A DNA stretch of 33,441 bases. It comes from Stereocaulon alpinum. Taxonomy: Eukaryota > Ascomycota > Lecanoromycetes > Lecanorales > Stereocaulaceae. Location of the stretch: positions 1-33,441 of the forward strand of contig JAEUBA010000175.1 of the NCBI GenBank assembly GCA_018257865.1. The letters are read 5' to 3'. The stretch's first letter is position 1, and each line of letters starts with the position of its first letter. Below are positions 29,761-33,441 of the stretch, one piece after another. The position numbers were made by a program, and so were the translations under genes. The notes beneath the pieces were generated by a model. The model saw only the letters and a list, made by a program, of their open reading frames with translations, made no database searches and had not been told where the DNA came from.

Positions 29761-31060
29761 AAATATAAAGCCTATAGAACCGCTAGGAGGTTAGTAGTCT
29801 TTAAAGTTAGAGTTACTACCGCCTCTATAGCCTCTATACCTACTACGTCTACCTTTACTACGTCTGCGTATATTACGTTTAGTATTATTATTACTCCCCT
29901 AGCTAGTCTAGTAGTCCCGCTTCTTCCGCTTAAGGTAGAGATTATTATATTTAGTCTTATTATAATAGTCCTTCTTATAGTAGGTATAGTATTTAATAGT
30001 TTAGTAAATAACGCGAGAGTTACTTATATAAAGCTTTAGCTTAAATATAGTATTTAATATTCCTAGTAGCGACTAGCGCCTGCGTGCTTTATAGGGTATA
30101 TTAGCTTAGTAGGGCTACTAACGCCTAAGTAGAGGAATTAGTAGAATTATTTATAGAGTTAAGAAAGCGAGTAATAGTGTAATCTAAGCTAAATTTCGCT
30201 ATCTTATTATTATTAAATATATTATAGTTTTAGTTATACGTCTTAATATAGGAGCTGTAGGTTAGTAGTAAGCTAGAGTAAAAATAAAAGATCTTATAGT
30301 TATTATTAATCTGAAAGTCTTTTAATAGGTTCTTAATCTCCTATAGGGTACCCTAGAACTTATTAGCGTACGCCTAAGTATTATTATTATAGTTAGTAAC
30401 GCTAAGAGCGTAGAACTTCTATAAGGTAGAATTAAGGATTCCGGAGCCTTTAGGCTTAAATTCTACCAGCTTAGTCTAAGCCTTCTTAGTAGTAGTATAA
30501 TCCTTAATTTTAGTATAGGGGTTAATTTCGTATCGACTTTATAAGATAGTAAGGATCTTTATATCCGCCTACTTCTATACTTCCTTTTCTATTATAGGCT
30601 TAGTATAATTAGTTTTAATATAGGTAAAGAGGTTTACTAGTTAAAGAAAGTCCTTTATTTATAAGCGCTATTATTAATAATTACTAGGTCCTAATAGCAG
30701 TTTAATATAATATAATAAGCCCTATAAGATAGAGATAGTATCACCTATTATTACGTTTAGGTTCGGAGTCTAAGGATAGTATTAGCGGATCGCTTAATAA
30801 TTATTATAAGTCTTACGTTAATTATAGGGCTTATAAGGTATCTGAATAGAGAGCTGAAATTAGGCTTAATAGCGGATTCTAGGGTAGATTAACCTAATAT
30901 TATACTACTATTAGATTTAGATAGAGGATAATACTCGCTTTAATCGCTATTATCTAGTCTAGAAAGGTTTAAGCAGATTAATTTAATAGTATATAAGAAG
31001 TCTTAGAGGGTACGGTATTTAAGCTTCTAAGTAATTCGCTGCTATTTATAGCGTTAAGAG
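29761..31060 (-). pseudogene. gag: Copia-A gag pseudogene
   Basis: Minus-strand sequence upstream of protease with a degenerate CCHC knuckle near 29944-29992. It reads Y-T-Y-Y-K-K-D-Y-Y-N-K-T-K-Y, which becomes C-x2-C-x4-H-x4-C when Tyr is restored. A Gly/Arg-rich low-complexity patch (about 29830-29880) lies between knuckle and protease. The N-terminal part (30100-31060) has no motif I can name, but its position matches copia Gag. The start codon is not identifiable and the frame is broken by many stops. 31061-31163 would be leader. Confidence 0.6.
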
Positions 31061-31163
31061 CGTTTAGTATTACTATAACGAATAAAGAAGGATAGATATA
31101 GGGTAGTATAGGACTTATATTTAAAGTTCTATACTAGTCTTACCTATCCTTTTATATACTACC

Positions 31164-31411
31164 CTAGTTAGACTTTAGGGGCTTTATTTAATTACCTCTC
31201 CCCTAATTAGACTTTAGGGGCTTTATTTAATTACCTCTCCCCTAGTTAGACTTTAGGGGCTTTATTTAATTACCTCTCCCCTAGTTAGACTTTAGGGGTA
31301 TTAGTTAATTACCCTAGTTAAACTTTAGGGTCTTAGTTTAATTACCTTAGTTAGACTTTAAGGATTTGGTTTAATTACCTTAGTAGGACTTTAAGGACTT
31401 CGTATAATTAC
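31164..31411 (-). repeat. Tandem repeat in the Copia-A 5' leader, 39-bp then ~33-bp units
   Basis: Three nearly exact 39-bp units (31164-31202, 31203-31241, 31242-31280) each contain AGACTTTAGGGG and TTTAATTACCTCTCCC. About four shorter variants of 33-34 bp follow, losing the CTCTCCC part. Tandem repeats in an LTR-element leader often carry promoter or packaging signals; that is inference here. Confidence 0.88.
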
Positions 31412-31957
31412 CTCTCGCTCGATTAAGACGAAATAACGGAGGTCTTATTTATATATAGTAGGCCTAACTAGGATCTAGGATGTTAAGAAACCTCCTAGAT
31501 CGCTCTATATATAGAGTTTTTATAGATAGCGTTTAGTAGCTAGAGTCTTAAGCCGAATAGGGGTTTAGATTTCCCGTAAGTTAGCTTATTTACCTATATT
31601 ATAATAATATAATTAGTAAGAGTTAAGGAGGTTAGGATTCTTAGCTACCGGAAACTTTAATAAGCTAACGACGTATATACGTCTTAACCTAATATCTTAA
31701 TAAGTATTCTATAGGCGGAATTAGCACTAGCTAAATAAAGTATAGTAGCGGATTATTTTATTATTTCCGCGTAGGTAGACGTTACTTAGCTTAGGAGCTT
31801 AGATTAAGTAAGCTTACTAGTAACTTACTAGTAACCTTACTAGTATCCTAGTCTTCCTAAACGAAGTTTTCTGCTGCTAAGCTGCCTCTAACTAACTATT
31901 ATACGCCCCTAAGTAGTGCTTAGTATACGGAGGTTAGTATCTGTAGAGAGACCGTCC
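31412..31957. other. Copia-A leader, unique part, no gene seen
   Basis: Between the tandem repeats and MITE-like copy 3. It contains the palindrome CTCTATATATAGAG at about 31503-31516 and short repeats of TTACTAGTAA/CTTACTAGTA near 31815-31850. No coding motif on either strand. Confidence 0.5.
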
Positions 31958-32645
31958 GTCGGCAAATCCAAACCCTCTTTTAATATAGCCCGGGGCTGGC
32001 CTAGGGCTATCGGGGTTCCTATAGCAGAATAGCTAGACGGCTAGCCTTAGGTAGCCCCGAGCGGGTACTATAGGTTCCTAGGGGGCCCTATACTCTAAGC
32101 GTAAGCTACTAGTAGCCGCCCCTAACGGCCCCTAACAGCCCCTAATATAGCGCCTACGGCCCGACCTAGGGCTATCCTCTAGGGCTTATACGCGATCCTA
32201 TAGGGCCTAGGCGTAATCTATAGGGTACCCTATCTACCCTATTAACTCTATCTACTACCCTATATAGTATACTAGGCCGCTGCTAGATACGCCCCTATAT
32301 AGAAATTAGCCGAATCGCGCGATTCTAGGTATCAAAATTTAGTAGCGTTAGGGGTGCCCCCGGAGCACCCCTACCGAGTATACCCGTTAATCGCGAACAT
32401 CAAAATTTTAGACCTAATATAGGGCTATTCTAGGGGCTGTTTTAGGGGCTAGCCCTTAGAGTAGTATACGCGATTAAAGCTTTAGGTATAGTAGGCCTAG
32501 CCCTAAGGCCCCGGGGCTAGCCTAGGGCCAAGTTAGGGCTAAGTCGGGATACTTAGGGCTAAAATAGAATACTTAGGGCCCCTAAGGCCCCTAGGGCAAA
32601 CGCCTAAGGCCTAGGGCCGGCGGGGCGGGGTTTGGATTTACCGAC
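31958..32645 (+). mobile_element. MITE-like TIR element, copy 3 (688 bp)
   Basis: Begins GTCGGCAAATCCAAACCC and ends GGGTTTGGATTTACCGAC. It is closely similar to 19186-19878 in the same orientation along its whole length. It is inserted between the Copia-A primer-binding site and the tandem repeats of the leader. Several interior differences from copy 2 are transitions, but the core has few RIP changes relative to the LTR elements. Confidence 0.78.
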
Positions 32646-32757
32646 GTCTTGCGAGTGAAGGTCCTATAGGATAGCGCGACGATCCCTAGACTAACTAAGT
32701 AATAGAAGGCTTATAGCGAGGCTTATAGGAGGTCTTTAGTACTAATACCCTACGTCC

Positions 32758-32769
32758 GGGCTCATAACC
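32758..32769 (-). promoter_or_regulatory. Copia-A primer-binding site (tRNA-iMet anticodon region)
   Basis: The minus strand reads GGTTATGAGCCC immediately after the 5' LTR end ATTTTAATA. It is complementary to the anticodon stem-loop of initiator tRNA-Met and keeps its TG and CA unmutated. It fixes the strand of Copia-A independently of the coding sequence. Confidence 0.85.
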
Positions 32770-32944
32770 TATTAAAATATAGGGTAGAACACTTACTTAA
32801 TTAGGTATCTAAGTACTACACACGCGATCTATATATAGTAGTACTAACTCAGTATACTAAGATACTAAGACTTTAGTTATTATACTAAGACTTAGTTAGT
32901 ATACTAAGGCTTAGTTATCCTTAGCACGTAGGCCACTTTCAATA
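32770..32944 (-). repeat. Copia-A 5' LTR (175 bp)
   Basis: Pairs with 17919-18093. On the minus strand it starts TATTGAAAGTGGCC (TG changed to TA) and ends ATTTTAATA. Its outer edge (plus-strand GCACGTAGGCCACTTTCA) escaped RIP. Confidence 0.92.
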
Positions 32945-32949
32945 CCTAT
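32945..32949 (+). repeat. Copia-A target-site duplication, right (CCTAT)
   Basis: Partner of CCTGT at 17914-17918, differing by one RIP-type change. The minisatellite resumes directly after it. Confidence 0.65.
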
Positions 32950-32985
32950 AACACCTATAATATCTAGTAATATTAGTAACACCTG
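32950..32985. repeat. Minisatellite remnant right of Copia-A
   Basis: Units of the AACACCT-ATAATATCT-AGTAATATT-AGTAACACCT type, the same family as 17637-17913. It shows that Copia-A lies inside the array. Confidence 0.85.
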
Positions 32986-33441
32986 GCTAGCGATGGAGAC
33001 ACACCTGTACGCGGTGCTAGCTACGAACCTGAATACCTATTTAAAGCTGAGATGTCTCCCCTAATATATTATAGGTTAAACGATATTAAGACGTCGCGTA
33101 GTTGCTAAGAACTCTATATAGAGTTTTTCGGGTAACGCGATAATACCTACCCTAACTCTACTATAATTATTATACCTCCCCTACGATCGAGACTAGACAG
33201 TAAGAATTAGTATTAGGTATAGTATCTTAGCCTAATAAGTAAAGAGTATAGGTAACACCTACTATAGCTATTAATTTAAAAAATCTAATATCTACGTACG
33301 CTCGATATATATCTACCGGTTAAGACTAACGCGCAGTCTATCTTAGGGGAAGGCTAGGGTTATAGGTATATAGGACTAAGAGAAGGATATACTAAGTTAT
33401 AAATTAGAAGGTATATTTTAGAAAAGGACGGCCCCTATCTA
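32986..33441. other. Right-end sequence without recognised genes
   Basis: Little RIP in 32986-33060, then more RIP-like sequence. It includes the 16-nt palindrome AACTCTATATAGAGTT at 33110-33125. I see no coding motif on either strand. Confidence 0.5.
33411..33438 (-). repeat. 28-bp inverted repeat, right arm
   Basis: Exact reverse complement of 16523-16550, at the window edge. Confidence 0.85.

Larger units (their letters stand above)
17919..32944 (-). mobile_element. Copia-A: Ty1/copia element with nested insertions
   Basis: A minus-strand Ty1/copia element spanning 15,026 bp because it hosts Copia-B (20358-26320) and three MITE-like elements. Subtracting these leaves about 7.0 kb. The 5' LTR is at 32770-32944, followed by a primer-binding site for initiator tRNA-Met, a repeat-rich leader, gag, then pol in the copia order protease-integrase-RT-RNase H. 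A purine tract precedes the 3' LTR at 17919-18093. Removing Copia-B restores the RNase H frame. Confidence 0.9.

Noticed and set aside
526..31060. A nuclear genetic code in which TAA/TAG encode Gln
   Set aside because: Reading TAA/TAG as Gln restores many frames, which looks like stop reassignment. However, the same regions also show Cys/His to Tyr and Asp to Asn changes and global CA/TG loss, and some stops fall at conserved Trp positions. RIP explains all of this.
1..33441. Starship-type giant mobile element or gene cluster
   Set aside because: No tyrosine recombinase captain, cargo gene or intact ORF was seen. All recognisable coding remnants belong to LINE, gypsy or copia elements.

Overview
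The window reads as gene-free, transposon-packed heterochromatin from a filamentous ascomycete (Pezizomycotina). The main reason is the near absence of the dinucleotides CA and TG over long stretches: between 541 and 6240 I noticed only about five. TA is in large excess while CG, CC and GG remain common. This is the signature of repeat-induced point mutation (RIP, CpA to TpA on both strands). As a result Gln and Trp codons have become TAG/TAA, Cys and His have become Tyr, and Asp has often become Asn. No intact protein-coding gene is present, but reading through these stops recovers recognisable retroelement proteins, listed here as pseudogenes.

Left block (1-15870). A 73-bp direct repeat (1-73, 452-524) flanks a little-mutated segment with a tRNA/Pol III-like signature. 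It is followed by a fragment of a Tad-like LINE ORF1 (526-1096). A Ty3/gypsy element (Gypsy-1, from about 1097) is interrupted inside its integrase at 6247 and resumes in frame at 13778. Between these lies a 5'-truncated LINE (LINE-C, 6248-13777) flanked by a 14-15 bp target duplication. LINE-C is itself split by a complete Ty3/gypsy chromovirus (Gypsy-2, 6302-12846) with 357-bp LTRs, TSD AGGAG, gag, pol, a C-terminal chromodomain and an antisense coiled-coil ORF before the 3' LTR. A second LINE copy (LINE-B, 13930-15786) carries ORF1 and the start of the ORF2 endonuclease. It is cut by an inverted LINE-like 3' tail.

Centre (15871-17913). This is non-coding sequence with a G-run, three 12-bp telomere-like units and a long degenerate 9-10 bp minisatellite that largely escaped RIP.

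Right block (17914-32949). A Ty1/copia element on the minus strand (Copia-A, 17919-32944, 175-bp LTRs) sits inside the minisatellite. A second complete Ty1/copia element on the plus strand (Copia-B, 20358-26320, 132-bp LTRs, TSD TAGAT) lies in the RNase H region of Copia-A. Three copies of a 650-693 bp TIR element (MITE-like) lie in Copia-A's 3' and 5' non-coding parts, two of them as a large inverted pair. Both Copia elements have a primer-binding site matching the anticodon region of initiator tRNA-Met.

End (32950-33441). The last minisatellite units are followed by unique sequence and a 28-bp perfect inverted copy of 16523-16550.

The most informative result is the insertion order, readable from TSDs and restored frames, together with a RIP gradient across the LTRs: the outer edges of Gypsy-2, and to a lesser degree Copia-A, are spared while the inner edges are mutated.
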